Shown in pieces: positions 1 through 9,010 of a stretch of DNA of 54,580 nt (its first letter is position 1; every line of letters begins with the position of its first letter). Below the pieces are notes generated by a model. The model saw only the letters and a list, made by a program, of their open reading frames with translations, was not told where the DNA came from and ran no database searches. Origin of the DNA: Candidatus Alloclostridium intestinigallinarum (GTDB lineage Bacteria; Bacillota; Clostridia; Christensenellales; UBA3700); NCBI GenBank assembly GCA_904382605.1, contig CAJFJA010000014.1:1-54580 (forward strand), given 5' to 3'. A program made the translations under genes and the position numbers.

Positions 1-3
1 ACC

Positions 4-70
4 TGTCCACTTTAGTGGACACTCCTTTTATAATGATATGAAAACAATCCGATACCAAGATTTTTGGTAA
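4..70. repeat. PAL2-PAL3 palindrome pair
   Basis: A perfect palindrome TGTCCACTTTAGTGGACA (4-21) is followed 31 nt later by TACCAAGATTTTTGGTA (53-69). The same pair with the same 31-nt gap recurs at 48205-48270, so this is probably the right half of a composite element cut by the window edge. Confidence 0.8.
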
Positions 71-170
71 ACGATTGTATTTTATCCATAGAGAATAAAT
101 AAAGCCAAAGTATTGCAGAGAAAAAAGCCGTTATGAGCCTTTTCGGTCACTTCACGGCTTAATCATGGGT

Positions 171-221
171 GGAGCGCCACGCGCTCCCGGCGGCTCGCCG
201 AGGTGGAGCGCCACGCGCTCC
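171..221. repeat. Two dispersed GGAGCGC hairpins
   Basis: Two copies of the hairpin GGAGCGC-cac-GCGCTCC lie at 171-187 and 205-221, separated by a GCGGCtcGCCG-type stem. They belong to a dispersed hairpin family found at more than ten places in this window, always outside genes. Confidence 0.8.
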
Positions 222-254
222 CGGCTCGCCGCTTGCAAATGAGGATTTTTTATC

Positions 255-283
255 TTGCTTATGGTGTCGGAATATGATAAAAT
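255..283 (+). promoter_or_regulatory. Promoter of the KilA-N gene
   Basis: TTGCTT (255-260) and TAAAAT (278-283) are separated by 17 nt, about 30 nt upstream of the coding start. This is a plausible sigma-A promoter with a weak -35 box. Confidence 0.5.
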
Positions 284-311
284 GTAATAAAAGCAAGCGG
301 GGTTGCAGGGA

Positions 312-1124
312 ATGAAAAATAAAGAAATAGCGGTGTTGGATCAGACTATACATATCAATAAAGACGACTATTTTTCGTTGACGGATATCGCACGCTATAA
401 AAATTCCGACGATCCGAGGTTTGTAATCCAGAACTGGATGCGCAGGATAGATACGTTACAGTACCTGGGATTGTGGGAGGAGCTGAATAATCCGGATTTT
501 AACCGTGTCGAATTCGATACGTTTAGAAATGAAGCCGGACATAATTACTTCACTATGACGCCTAAAAAATGGATAGAAGGCGTCAATGCAACGGGCATTA
601 TCTCCAAAGCCGGCAAATATAACGGCGGTACCTACGCCCATAAAGATATCGCGCTTCAGTTTGCATCTTGGATATCGCCGGAAATTAACCTTTATATCAT
701 CAAGGAATTCCAGCGGCTGAAAGCGGAAGAAGAAAAACAGGTGGATTGGTCTGTCAAGCGCGAACTTGCAAAAATCAACTACCGGATACATACGGACGCA
801 ATCAAAGACCATATAATTATTCCGCTTGAAATATCCAAAGAGCAGGCTTCTGTTGTCTATGCCAACGAAGCCGACGTGCTCAACGTGGCGTTGTTCGGAA
901 TGACGGCAAGGGAGTGGCGCGACAAGAATCCCGGCAGTAAGGGGAATATCCGCGACTATGCCGATGTATCGCAGCTCATTTGCCTTTCCAACCTTGAAAA
1001 TCTCAACGCTTATCTGATTGACCGCGGAATCAGCCAGCGGGAGCGGCTTGCGGAATTGAACAGAACAGCTATTCGCCAGATGAAAATTTTGGCGGAAGAA
1101 AGGCTGAAAACGATTATTGAATAG
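312..1124 (+). CDS. KilA-N domain protein
   Basis: This is a probable DNA-binding protein of about 270 residues with an N-terminal KilA-N domain (roughly residues 10-125). That domain occurs in phage and plasmid proteins and in stand-alone bacterial accessory genes. Support comes from the family-typical stretches around 'YFSLTDIARYKN', 'MTPKKWIEGVNATGI' and 'GGTYAHKDIALQFASWIS'. The C-terminal half is helical and charged and carries 'NVALFGMTAREWR', often seen C-terminal in this family. I chose the ATG at 312 rather than the in-frame TTG at 303 because AGCGGGG ends 9 nt upstream of the ATG. It is transcribed alone, between repeats and a transporter gene. Whether it is a phage remnant or a defence or regulatory gene cannot be told from sequence. 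Confidence 0.8.
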   Translation: MKNKEIAVLDQTIHINKDDYFSLTDIARYKNSDDPRFVIQNWMRRIDTLQYLGLWEELNNPDFNRVEFDTFRNEAGHNYFTMTPKKWIEGVNATGIISKAGKYNGGTYAHKDIALQFASWISPEINLYIIKEFQRLKAEEEKQVDWSVKRELAKINYRIHTDAIKDHIIIPLEISKEQASVVYANEADVLNVALFGMTAREWRDKNPGSKGNIRDYADVSQLICLSNLENLNAYLIDRGISQRERLAELNRTAIRQMKILAEERLKTIIE

Positions 1125-1268
1125 CGGCTATACGGACAAGCGGTTTCGGCGTAGCATATATATCGGAAATTTTACGACAATAACTATTGTAACTTAAATA
1201 ATGCGGATGTTCCCGGAAAATAAACGGCGGGCATGAATTAACGCAATTTTCTTTTAGTGCTGTCCCGT

Positions 1269-1298
1269 TTGCAAATGCGGCTGCATATATGTTATAAT
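1269..1298 (+). promoter_or_regulatory. Promoter of the Na/Pi cotransporter gene
   Basis: TTGCAA (1269-1274) and a consensus TATAAT (1293-1298) are separated by 18 nt, about 58 nt upstream of the start codon. The rest of the 1125-1355 gap shows no gene. Confidence 0.65.
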
Positions 1299-1355
1299 TA
1301 CATAGTGCCGTCCCGCACTCACGATTAAAAAGGGGCGCGCAGAGGGAATTATTCT

Positions 1356-3032
1356 ATGGCAATGGAAATTGTAAAGGCGGTACTTGTTACGCTGGGCGGA
1401 TTGGGCGTGTTCCTGTTCGGTATGAAAATACTCGGCGACTATCTGCAAAACGCCGCGGGCGACAAAATCAAATATATGCTCGGCAAAGTGGGCAACAACC
1501 GCTTTGCGGGAGTGCTGATAGGCACAGCGGTCACGGCGGTTATACAGAGTTCTTCCGCCACCACGGTTATGGTCGTGGGCTTTGTCAACGCGGGCATTAT
1601 GACGCTTTTCCAGGCGACGGGCATTATAATGGGCGCAAACATAGGCACTACGATAACCGCGCAGATAGTGGCGCTGCAGTTTTTGCCGGTCACCGAATTT
1701 TTCATAATGCTCACGGGTATCGGCTTTTTCATGACGATGATAAGCAAGCCCAAAGTCAAAACGGCGGGCATGATAATATCCGGCTTCGGAATGATATTCG
1801 CGGGACTTTATCTCATGTCCGCGGCGATGAACACGATAAGCCAGATGGAAGAGATAAAAAGTCTGTTCGTATCCGCGACAAATCCGTTCCTTCTCTTCTT
1901 TATCGGTCTGCTTATTACGGGTATAGTGCAGTCCTCTTCCGCCACCACGGGTATTCTGATAACCATGGCGGGGCAGGGACTGGTCACGCTGGACGCGGCG
2001 CTTTTCGCCACGCTGGGCATAAATATCGGCACTTGCGTAACCGCGCTTCTGGCGGGCATAGGCGCGAACGCCAACGCAAAGCGCGCTTCCGTAATACATC
2101 TGCTTTTCAACTGCTTCGGCTCGTTAGTGTTCTTCATAATATGCTATTTCGCGCCCATATCCGAACTTTTGCAGGCGGCTTTCCCGCAGATAGAAACGCA
2201 GATAGCAATGTTCCACACCTTCTTCAACATTGCAACGACCCTGCTTCTGATAGGCTTTGTCAAACCGCTGGTAAAACTCGCCACGCTGATAGTGCCCGAC
2301 AGAAAGAAGGCGGCGGAAGAAGGTCCGCTCAGATACGCGGACGAAAGGCTGCTGTCCTCGCCCGCCGTGGCGCTTGGACAGGTCAGGCGCGAACTTATGC
2401 GTATGCTCGACGACGCTTACGCCAATCTGTCGCTCAGCCTGGACGCCATACGCGACGTGGATTTGTCCAAGCAGGAGGAATTCGACAAGCGCGATAAGGT
2501 TATAATGAACAGCAGGGGCGCGCTGGTGCAGTATCTCATAAAACTTTCCGACAGCGAACCGGGCGTGGAGGCGGAAACGGAGATAGCCACGTACCACAAG
2601 ACGATATCGGATATCGACCGCATAGCCGACCTTGCGCAGAACGTGATGGAATTCACCGCCTCGCTCAAACAAAACAACGCAAGCATATCCGAAGCGGGCG
2701 TTGAAGAACTGAAACAGATGCGTAAGGCGCTGGACGACCTGAAAGAGGGCGTGCAGGAGGAATTCGACCGCAAGGACGTCTCGCTTTCGGGCGAAATCGA
2801 GAGCATGGAACAGCGCGTGGACGAACTTTACCTGCAAATGGAGGACGCGCACCTGGCGCGCATGAAGTCGGGCGCGTGCACGGCGTTTTCCGCCACCATA
2901 TACATACCGCTTATCAACAATCTGGAACGTATCGGCGACCACCTGTTCAATATCTTCCGCGGTATGAAAACTTATGTAAAAGAGCCTGCTAGGGCGGCTC
3001 ACGATGAAAGCAAGACGGAAGTAGCGAACTGA
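1356..3032 (+). CDS. Na/Pi cotransporter family protein with PhoU-like tail
   Basis: This 558-residue membrane protein probably couples sodium to uptake or export of phosphate or another anion. It has the two inverted Na_Pi_cotrans repeats of the NptA/YjbB family. Each carries the diagnostic QSSSATT motif (residues 64-70 and 192-198), within about nine hydrophobic segments up to roughly residue 310. The C-terminal part (about 335-540) is soluble, acidic and helical, and resembles the PhoU domain commonly fused to this family ('NLERIGDHLFNI' is a typical PhoU helix). AGAGGG lies 9 nt before the ATG. It is transcribed alone, with no pst or pho genes nearby. The exact substrate cannot be deduced. 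Confidence 0.9.
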   Translation: MAMEIVKAVLVTLGGLGVFLFGMKILGDYLQNAAGDKIKYMLGKVGNNRFAGVLIGTAVTAVIQSSSATTVMVVGFVNAGIMTLFQATGIIMGANIGTTITAQIVALQFLPVTEFFIMLTGIGFFMTMISKPKVKTAGMIISGFGMIFAGLYLMSAAMNTISQMEEIKSLFVSATNPFLLFFIGLLITGIVQSSSATTGILITMAGQGLVTLDAALFATLGINIGTCVTALLAGIGANANAKRASVIHLLFNCFGSLVFFIICYFAPISELLQAAFPQIETQIAMFHTFFNIATTLLLIGFVKPLVKLATLIVPDRKKAAEEGPLRYADERLLSSPAVALGQVRRELMRMLDDAYANLSLSLDAIRDVDLSKQEEFDKRDKVIMNSRGALVQYLIKLSDSEPGVEAETEIATYHKTISDIDRIADLAQNVMEFTASLKQNNASISEAGVEELKQMRKALDDLKEGVQEEFDRKDVSLSGEIESMEQRVDELYLQMEDAHLARMKSGACTAFSATIYIPLINNLERIGDHLFNIFRGMKTYVKEPARAAHDESKTEVAN

Positions 3033-3091
3033 AAAGATAATAAGAAACCAATAACAGTTTGCGATATAAAATATAGATATAGGAGAAACTT

Positions 3092-3904
3092 ATGAAAATA
3101 CCGAATGAGAAAGAATTTATATCTTCAATTGTCAAATCGTTTGTTATGGCATATGCGGAAGGCTTTGAATGCAGACATGTAGGCGAAGCGGACAATCCTG
3201 AAGGGACGATTAACATAAAAATACATAATGTCTTTATCGAAGCACTTGGTCCAGAAGTTCAATACTATACGGCATTGTCCCGGTCACTTGATAGTTCGCT
3301 CGGGAATATGCTTGAAAAAATGGCGATTGCGTTAGCTGAGCAAAATTTTATCGTTAACAGAAGCGTTGAAGGCGTACTATACGAAAAACAAACACAGCAT
3401 ATCGCGAGTTTATTGGAGATATATAAAAGACACGGGAAAAAACCTGATGTAAGAGATTATGTCGATATGACGGAATTTAATGATGGAGTAAATGAACACG
3501 CGCGTCATGAATCCGATTATTATTTATATGATAAAGCGCATGATAAGCATTATCTTATAGAATTAAAAATAGGCGGCGACCTAGACAATAAAAAAGCGCG
3601 AGCCGAAAAAGAGGCCATTCTTGAACAATACGCAATTTTAGGGAATAAAATAGGGAAGACTTCTAATATCAAGATTTATTTTGCCACCGCTTATAACAGA
3701 TACGGTGAAGATAAAGAATGGAAGCAAGAAAGAGTCAGACAATTTTTTGCGGAGGAAGAGCTTTTAATAGGTAAAGAATTTTGGAATTTTGTTTGCCAAT
3801 CCGATAACGGATATAAGTATGTTATCGAAAGTTACAGAGAAAATGCTCATTATATCAAAAATGCTTTGGATAAAATAAAGGAAACATATCTTGGACAGAA
3901 TTAG
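3092..3904 (+). CDS. Type II restriction endonuclease, TdeIII-like
   Basis: This 270-residue protein is the nuclease of a restriction-modification locus. A PD-(D/E)XK-type active site is visible: E140-S-D142, then 14 residues, then E157-L-K159, followed by 'IGGDLDNKKAR'. From memory the latter block matches the TdeIII family of type II endonucleases; I could not run a search. Two DNA methyltransferase genes adjoin it: the next gene overlaps its last 14 bases, and a D12-type gene lies convergently beyond that. The base composition is much more AT-rich than neighbouring genes and codon use changes to match, suggesting horizontal acquisition. The start is ATG 3092 behind TAGGAGA. The recognition site is not predictable from sequence. 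Confidence 0.72.
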   Translation: MKIPNEKEFISSIVKSFVMAYAEGFECRHVGEADNPEGTINIKIHNVFIEALGPEVQYYTALSRSLDSSLGNMLEKMAIALAEQNFIVNRSVEGVLYEKQTQHIASLLEIYKRHGKKPDVRDYVDMTEFNDGVNEHARHESDYYLYDKAHDKHYLIELKIGGDLDNKKARAEKEAILEQYAILGNKIGKTSNIKIYFATAYNRYGEDKEWKQERVRQFFAEEELLIGKEFWNFVCQSDNGYKYVIESYRENAHYIKNALDKIKETYLGQN

Positions 3905-4631
3905 GGAATATACACAAATCGGAGCTACGCGGTTATACTTAGATGATAATCGCGCAGTTTTTTCGGCTATTCCAAACGAAAGTATAGATTTGATATTGAC
4001 AGATCCTCCATATAATATAGCTAAATATTCGACGGGCAATATATATCTTCCAAATCGAACGGCGCTTAACAATGATATTGCGCTATGGGATTACATTGAA
4101 ATAGATCCATATGAATATGTAAATGAATTCAAAAGAATTCTTAAGCCGACGGGCAATATATTTGTTTTTACAACATATAATGCTTTGGGACGGTGGCATG
4201 AGGCGTTTGATAGTCAATTTGACACAACACAGTTCATGGTCTGGCATAAAACAAATCCCACACCTAATATATATAAAAAAGGTTTTTTAAATAGTTGTGA
4301 ACTGATATTATGTTTTTGGAATAAAGGGCATAAATGGAATTTCAGTAATCAAAAGAAAATGCATAATTTTATCGAGACTTCTATTTGCATGGGGAAAGAG
4401 CGATTGAAAAATCCCAAACATCCGACTCAAAAACCGATAAGCGTATTAAAGCATATTATCGAGATAGCGTCTGATAAAGGAGACGTAATTTTTGATCCAT
4501 TTATGGGTGTAGCTTCGACAGCCATTGCGGCATTAAAGACCGGAAGAAAGTTTTATGGCTGTGAAATCAATGAGACATACTATCGGGCTGGAGTAGAGCG
4601 CGTAAAGGAATTTTATATCAATAATTCGTAA
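3891..4631 (+). CDS. DNA methyltransferase, DPPY beta class
   Basis: This is a site-specific N6-adenine or N4-cytosine DNA methyltransferase of 246 residues. The catalytic motif DPPY (residues 38-41) precedes the SAM-binding FDPFMG block (from about residue 201), which is the motif order of the beta class. The start is a TTG at 3891 that overlaps the nuclease gene by 14 bases, preceded by AAAGGA at 3876-3881, so the two are co-transcribed and probably translationally coupled. 'HPTQKPISVLKHIIEIAS' is a family signature just before the SAM site. The gene is AT-rich like its partners. It overlaps the convergent D12 methyltransferase by 14 bases at the 3' ends. Confidence 0.9.
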   Translation: MDRIREYTQIGATRLYLDDNRAVFSAIPNESIDLILTDPPYNIAKYSTGNIYLPNRTALNNDIALWDYIEIDPYEYVNEFKRILKPTGNIFVFTTYNALGRWHEAFDSQFDTTQFMVWHKTNPTPNIYKKGFLNSCELILCFWNKGHKWNFSNQKKMHNFIETSICMGKERLKNPKHPTQKPISVLKHIIEIASDKGDVIFDPFMGVASTAIAALKTGRKFYGCEINETYYRAGVERVKEFYINNS

Positions 4632-5727
4632 TAATGAGATGAACGGCATTTCTGTCGTTTCTACCCTTCACGCAATAGGAGTATCTATTGTCAAAAGCGT
4701 ATATATTATACCCTAAATTAGAATAAAGGCTGTCAATTAAAGGAGTATTTTTTATTATAAGCAAGAATTTTGCGGGTAAAGTATGTAACTTTAAAGCGAG
4801 TCGCCGTTGGTCATTTTCGTTAAAAACCTTATTTTCGTATTCAGAAAAATCAGTATCATACGGTGGATCGATAAAAACGAAGTCGTCTACTTGCGCCATA
4901 TCCAAGATTTCCGAAAAATCGGTATTGAAAATCTGCGTATTTTTAAGATAGTTTTGCACATCTTGAGAAAATAGAATATCGATTTTTCGTTTAAAATCTT
5001 TGTTGTTGTATGCAATTCCGCCATAGGGAATATTAAATTCTCCGAACTTGTTATATCTGAACATCGATCCATAGCAAAATTCCCTTACAAAATAAAACAA
5101 CGCTGTTTTATATTCGCCGGAGGGTGCTTGGCAACGATTAAAGGAATTAAATACGGAACGAATACACATATAATATCCGCTCATAAAACCGGTTGTAATA
5201 TTGCATATAAGATCACTTTGGCTTAGTTGTTTGTCATGTTTTAATTCGTTGGATAATGTTCGAATTGTTTTGTCGGAGACCATACGGAACAGTTCATTAT
5301 AAATTAAGTTTTTTTCCGTCATGATCTTCGATGATTCTAGAAGCAAATCAGTTATATGGCGACAAGAATGGTCAATGACATCCCTCAATTCGCTGACTGT
5401 TATATCATTGTTGCGTAACGAGATAAAACATTCGCACAACTTTAAGACATAAGGCTCTGATATCATTTTTAGCTGTTGCCAATCGTCATTTAGTGCATAT
5501 AGATAATTTTTGAATTGGCTGTTGCAAGATTGAATATATCGATAAAAATTAATAAGATTTTCAGAGATATCGTTTATTATGCTGTTTTTTTGCGGCGCCA
5601 TATTGAAGAAAACGGCACCGCCTCCGAAAAACGGTTCAATGTATTTATCATAGTTTTGCGGAATAAATTGTTTTATTATATTGTATTCCGATGTTTTTCC
5701 GCCTGGCCATTTAATTAAACTATGCAT
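4618..5727 (-). CDS. DNA adenine methyltransferase, D12/Dam class
   Basis: This 369-residue protein is a class-alpha N6-adenine methyltransferase. The SAM-binding motif comes first ('IKWPGGKTSEY' near the N-terminus, then 'EPFFGGGAVFF'), and the catalytic DPPY lies at about residues 286-289, within 'VFIDPPYDTDFSEY'. The middle region (about 100-220) would be the target-recognition part and is longer than in E. coli Dam (278 residues). It is convergent with the nuclease/methyltransferase pair and overlaps it by 14 bases. It has its own strong promoter, so modification could be expressed independently of the nuclease. The start ATG (5725-5727) has GAGG upstream. Composition is AT-rich, consistent with a transferred island. 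Confidence 0.88.
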   Translation of the reverse strand: MHSLIKWPGGKTSEYNIIKQFIPQNYDKYIEPFFGGGAVFFNMAPQKNSIINDISENLINFYRYIQSCNSQFKNYLYALNDDWQQLKMISEPYVLKLCECFISLRNNDITVSELRDVIDHSCRHITDLLLESSKIMTEKNLIYNELFRMVSDKTIRTLSNELKHDKQLSQSDLICNITTGFMSGYYMCIRSVFNSFNRCQAPSGEYKTALFYFVREFCYGSMFRYNKFGEFNIPYGGIAYNNKDFKRKIDILFSQDVQNYLKNTQIFNTDFSEILDMAQVDDFVFIDPPYDTDFSEYENKVFNENDQRRLALKLHTLPAKFLLIIKNTPLIDSLYSNLGYNIYAFDNRYSYCVKGRNDRNAVHLIITNY

Positions 5728-5743
5728 TTATTACCTCGTGTTT

Positions 5744-5772
5744 ATTATAAAGGATTTTGATAATTAAATCAA
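5744..5772 (-). promoter_or_regulatory. Promoter of the D12 methyltransferase
   Basis: Reading the minus strand, TTGATT (5772-5767) and TATAAT (5749-5744) are separated by 17 nt, 17 nt upstream of the ATG. Confidence 0.75.
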
Positions 5773-5829
5773 GAAAATAGTGCCAGTTATACACTACAAA
5801 ATTAAATAGTATATCAATATGTATGAAAG

Positions 5830-5859
5830 TTGCGAATTGAAGTTAAAAAGTGTTATACT
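5830..5859 (+). promoter_or_regulatory. Promoter of polA
   Basis: TTGCGA (5830-5835) and TATACT (5854-5859) are separated by 18 nt. Because these boxes lie inside the longest possible reading frame, the polA start must be further downstream, at 5887. Confidence 0.6.
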
Positions 5860-5886
5860 ATTAGACGGAGTAAATTAAGATCAAAA

Positions 5887-8436
5887 ATGGAACGGATATT
5901 ATTACTTGACAGCAATTCGCTTATCAACCGCGCGTATTACGCGCTGCCCAACCTCACGGACAGGTCGTCGGGGCTGCATACGGGCGCGATTTTCGGCTAT
6001 ATGAATATGCTTATCAACGTGATAAACAAGTATAAGCCCACGCACGCCGTGGCTGTTTTCGACCGCAAGGCGCCCGTGTTCAGAAAGGCGCTTTACGAGG
6101 GCTACAAGGCGCAGCGCAAACCCATGCCGGAAGAGCTTGCCGAACAGCTCGAACCGCTCAAAAACATACTCCGCGCGATGAAAATTCCCGTTGCGGAGAT
6201 GGACGGCTTTGAAGCGGACGACATAATCGGCTCCATATCGCGGCAGTGGGAATATCCGGCAATCATCGTCACGGGCGACAGGGACAGCCTTCAGCTCGTG
6301 TCCGACCGCGTGCATGTGCTTTTGACGAAAAAGGGCGTGAGCGAGGTGGAGGAATACACCCCCGAACGGCTTAAAGAGGACGGTCTGACCCCGGCGCAGG
6401 TGATAGACCTGAAAGCGCTTATGGGCGACGCTTCCGACAACATTCCGGGCGTTGCGGGCGTGGGTGAAAAGACGGCGAAAATGCTGCTTTCGGAATATTC
6501 CGACCTGGACGGCGTGTATTCCCACCTGGGCGAGCTGAAGGGCAAGCTGAAAGAAAGGCTGGAAGAGGGCAAGGACAGCGCGTATATGTCCTACACTCTC
6601 GCCACGATAAAGTGCGACGTACCCCTGGCGCTTAATATGGACGGGGCGGAATTGAAAATACCCTTTGACGAAAGCGTGCGCGAAGAGCTGCTTAAATACG
6701 GACTTCTGAAAGTCGCGGACCGCCTTCCCGTTAAAATCGAGGAGGACAAGCCGCGCGGATACGGCTATGAAGTGGAGAGCATAAACAGCGAAAGCGCGCT
6801 CGGCGCATACCTGGAAAAGGTAAAGGCGGCGGGGCGCATGAGCGTCTCCCTTGAAGGCGGGGTATTTCTTGCGACTGACGAAAAACACGGCGCCGCGCTT
6901 CTTCCCGGGCAGACGCTTTTCGACGAGGGACTGGAATACGGCCGCGCGCTCGAACTGCTGAAAGAAGTTCTGGAAGATGAAAATATCAAAAAGACGGTAT
7001 ACGACGGCAAAAGCCTTGCGCACACCCTCTCAAGGCACGGTATCACCCTGCGCGGCGTGGAGGACGACGTGCTTCTGCTCGCCTGGCTGGACGACGCCAA
7101 CCGCACTTACAAGACGCAGGCGGACGCGTTCGCGTCCTTCGGCATAGATCCCGCCTGTCCCGCCTGCGCAGCGTTCGCGCTCAGGGAAGTTGCGGGGCAG
7201 GGCGTGAAGGACAAGGGTATGTATAAGATATATACGGATATGGAACTTCCGCTCGTGCCCGTGCTTTACGGTATGGAAGAGGCGGGCTTTTGCGTGGACA
7301 AGCAGGGACTTATCCGCCTGAACGGGGAATTTGAACGTATTCTGGACGAACTCAAACGGGATATATATGCGCTTGCGGGCGGGGAATTCAACGTAAATTC
7401 CCCCCAGCAGCTCGCGGATATACTGTTCAGAAAGCTGGGACTGAAAAGCGGCAGAAAGAACAGGCGCGGTTATTCCACCAACGTGGAGGTGCTTTCGGAG
7501 CTGGAAGACGAACACGCGATAGTTCCGCTTATCCTGCGCTACCGCGAAATAGCCAAACTGCGCTCCACCTATGCGCTCGGAATGTTGCCGCTGGTGGACG
7601 AAAACGATAAACTGCACACCGTTTTCAGGCAGGCGGCAACGTCGACGGGCAGGCTTTCTTCCACCGAACCCAACCTGCAGAATATCCCCGTGAGAAAGGC
7701 GGAGGGCGCGCTTATAAGAAAGCTGTTCATCGCCTCGCCCGGCAACGTGTTGGTCACTGCCGACTATTCGCAGATAGAACTCAGGCTGATGGCGCATTTC
7801 AGCGGAGACAGCGCTATGTGCGCGGCGTTCAACGCGGGCACGGACATACACACCGTAACCGCCGCCAAGGTATTCCGCGTGCCCGAATATATGGTCACGC
7901 CCGAAATGCGCCGCCACGCCAAAGCGGTGAACTTCGGAATCATCTACGGCATAAGCGAATACGGGCTTGCCAAGGATCTGGGCATTTCAAGGGTGCGTGC
8001 CAGAGAGTTTATAGAGGGATACTTCGCAACGTATCCCGGCGTAAAGAAGTATATGAACGAGGCGATAGAAACGGCGAAGGAAAAGGGATATGTGCAGACG
8101 CTTTTCGGGCGCAGAAGGGAAGTGCCCGAGCTGAAAGCGGCAAACGCCAACCAGCGCGCTTTCGGCGAGCGCGTCGCGCTGAATATGCCTTTGCAGGGCA
8201 CGGCGAGCGATATCATCAAGCTGGCAATGCTGAACGCCGCCGCAAAGCTGAAAGAGGGCGGATACGCTTCGCGCCTTATTATGCAGGTGCACGACGAACT
8301 CATAATCGACGCCGTGCCGGAAGAGGCGGAGCAGATGAAAAAACTTTTGCGCGACAGCATGGAAAATGTGGTACAATTAAAAGTGAAGCTGGAAGTGGAA
8401 GTAGGCTCCGGCCCCAACTGGCTTGAAGCCAAATGA
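5887..8436 (+). CDS. polA: DNA polymerase I
   Basis: This is the repair and Okazaki-fragment-processing polymerase, 849 residues from ATG 5887. The N-terminal 290 residues are the 5'-3' exonuclease/flap nuclease ('GFEADDIIG', 'TGDRDSLQL', then the helix-hairpin-helix 'GVAGVGEKTA'). The central domain occupies the place of the 3'-5' exonuclease but lacks the DxE of ExoI (it reads 'MSVSLEGG') and the YxxxD of ExoIII, so proofreading is predicted absent. The polymerase domain has motif A 'DYSQIELRL' (626-634), motif B 'RRHAKAVNFGIIYG' (about 675-688) and motif C 'VHDE' (801-804). A longer in-frame start at TTG 5830 is rejected because the promoter lies there. The stop codon sits at the edge of a downstream repeat. 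Confidence 0.96.
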   Translation: MERILLLDSNSLINRAYYALPNLTDRSSGLHTGAIFGYMNMLINVINKYKPTHAVAVFDRKAPVFRKALYEGYKAQRKPMPEELAEQLEPLKNILRAMKIPVAEMDGFEADDIIGSISRQWEYPAIIVTGDRDSLQLVSDRVHVLLTKKGVSEVEEYTPERLKEDGLTPAQVIDLKALMGDASDNIPGVAGVGEKTAKMLLSEYSDLDGVYSHLGELKGKLKERLEEGKDSAYMSYTLATIKCDVPLALNMDGAELKIPFDESVREELLKYGLLKVADRLPVKIEEDKPRGYGYEVESINSESALGAYLEKVKAAGRMSVSLEGGVFLATDEKHGAALLPGQTLFDEGLEYGRALELLKEVLEDENIKKTVYDGKSLAHTLSRHGITLRGVEDDVLLLAWLDDANRTYKTQADAFASFGIDPACPACAAFALREVAGQGVKDKGMYKIYTDMELPLVPVLYGMEEAGFCVDKQGLIRLNGEFERILDELKRDIYALAGGEFNVNSPQQLADILFRKLGLKSGRKNRRGYSTNVEVLSELEDEHAIVPLILRYREIAKLRSTYALGMLPLVDENDKLHTVFRQAATSTGRLSSTEPNLQNIPVRKAEGALIRKLFIASPGNVLVTADYSQIELRLMAHFSGDSAMCAAFNAGTDIHTVTAAKVFRVPEYMVTPEMRRHAKAVNFGIIYGISEYGLAKDLGISRVRAREFIEGYFATYPGVKKYMNEAIETAKEKGYVQTLFGRRREVPELKAANANQRAFGERVALNMPLQGTASDIIKLAMLNAAAKLKEGGYASRLIMQVHDELIIDAVPEEAEQMKKLLRDSMENVVQLKVKLEVEVGSGPNWLEAK

Positions 8437-8660
8437 AGCGCCGTGCGCTTCACCACTGATTACTCTTCGAAGTGACAATGCGGAAAGACGGGACTTGACT
8501 TCTCCGCAACGCCTGCAAAGTGCAAATAAAGCGAAGCAAAACCGCGCTTTTGCGAGCGGAAGCGCCGTGCGCTTCACCACTGATTACTCTTTGAAGTGAC
8601 AATGCGGAAAGACGGGACTTGACTTCTCCGCAACGCCTGCAAAGTGTAAATAAAGCGCGG
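8435..8660. repeat. 124-bp tandem duplication with hairpins
   Basis: Two nearly identical units begin at 8435 and 8559, a period of 124 bp. Each starts with the hairpin GAAGCGC-cgt-GCGCTTC, then 'CACCACTGATTACTCTT' and a roughly 80-bp tail. The first unit begins inside the polA stop codon. The hairpin belongs to the dispersed GGAGCGC family but with a changed, still complementary stem. Confidence 0.85.
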
Positions 8661-9000
8661 CAAAATCGCATTTTGCCAAGCGTAACCTATAAAATCCGCC
8701 GTGCGGATTTTCCCGCAAGGGCGGAAAGGGTTGAATTTTCGCGCAAAAAACAAGTTTGCATAAATCAAACCTTGCGCGAAAAGAAGGGAAAACCGACCCT
8801 CAAGCGACAAATATCATAACCATAGCGAAGAACAAAACTTTGTTTTATGGTTTTGATACTGCAAGGCGGTTAGGGGGTGGAGCGTCCCACGCTCCCGAAT
8901 GGGTGGGTTTTCCCTTAAAACGAAGCCGCAAAGTGTTTTGCGCAGATACGGTAAGCCGATTGAACAGGTTTATCGCAAAACACTTTCACCCGGCGGCTAA
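8656..9000 (+). repeat. Multi-hairpin element S, copy 1
   Basis: This roughly 345-bp element recurs at 47640-47930 (minus) and 52008-52445 (plus). Stems seen, in order: GGCAAAAT/ATTTTGCC, ATCCGC/GCGGAT, TTTTCGCGCAA/TTGCGCGAAAA, AACCGACCC/GGGTGGGTT, GGAGCGT/ACGCTCC and GTGTTTTGC/GCAAAACAC. Several stems differ between the three copies yet remain complementary. There is no coding potential. It fills the polA-coaE gap. Confidence 0.75.
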
Positions 9001-9010
9001 CGGAGTGTAT

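Noticed and set aside
5830..5886. Longer N-terminus for DNA polymerase I (TTG 5830)
   Set aside because: The extension contains the -35 and -10 boxes and is not polymerase-like, and the family N-terminus begins at 5887.
8756..9010. Longer N-terminus of coaE
   Set aside because: The upstream frame translates repeat element S. ATG 9011 has a well-placed CGGAG and starts the canonical kinase N-terminus.
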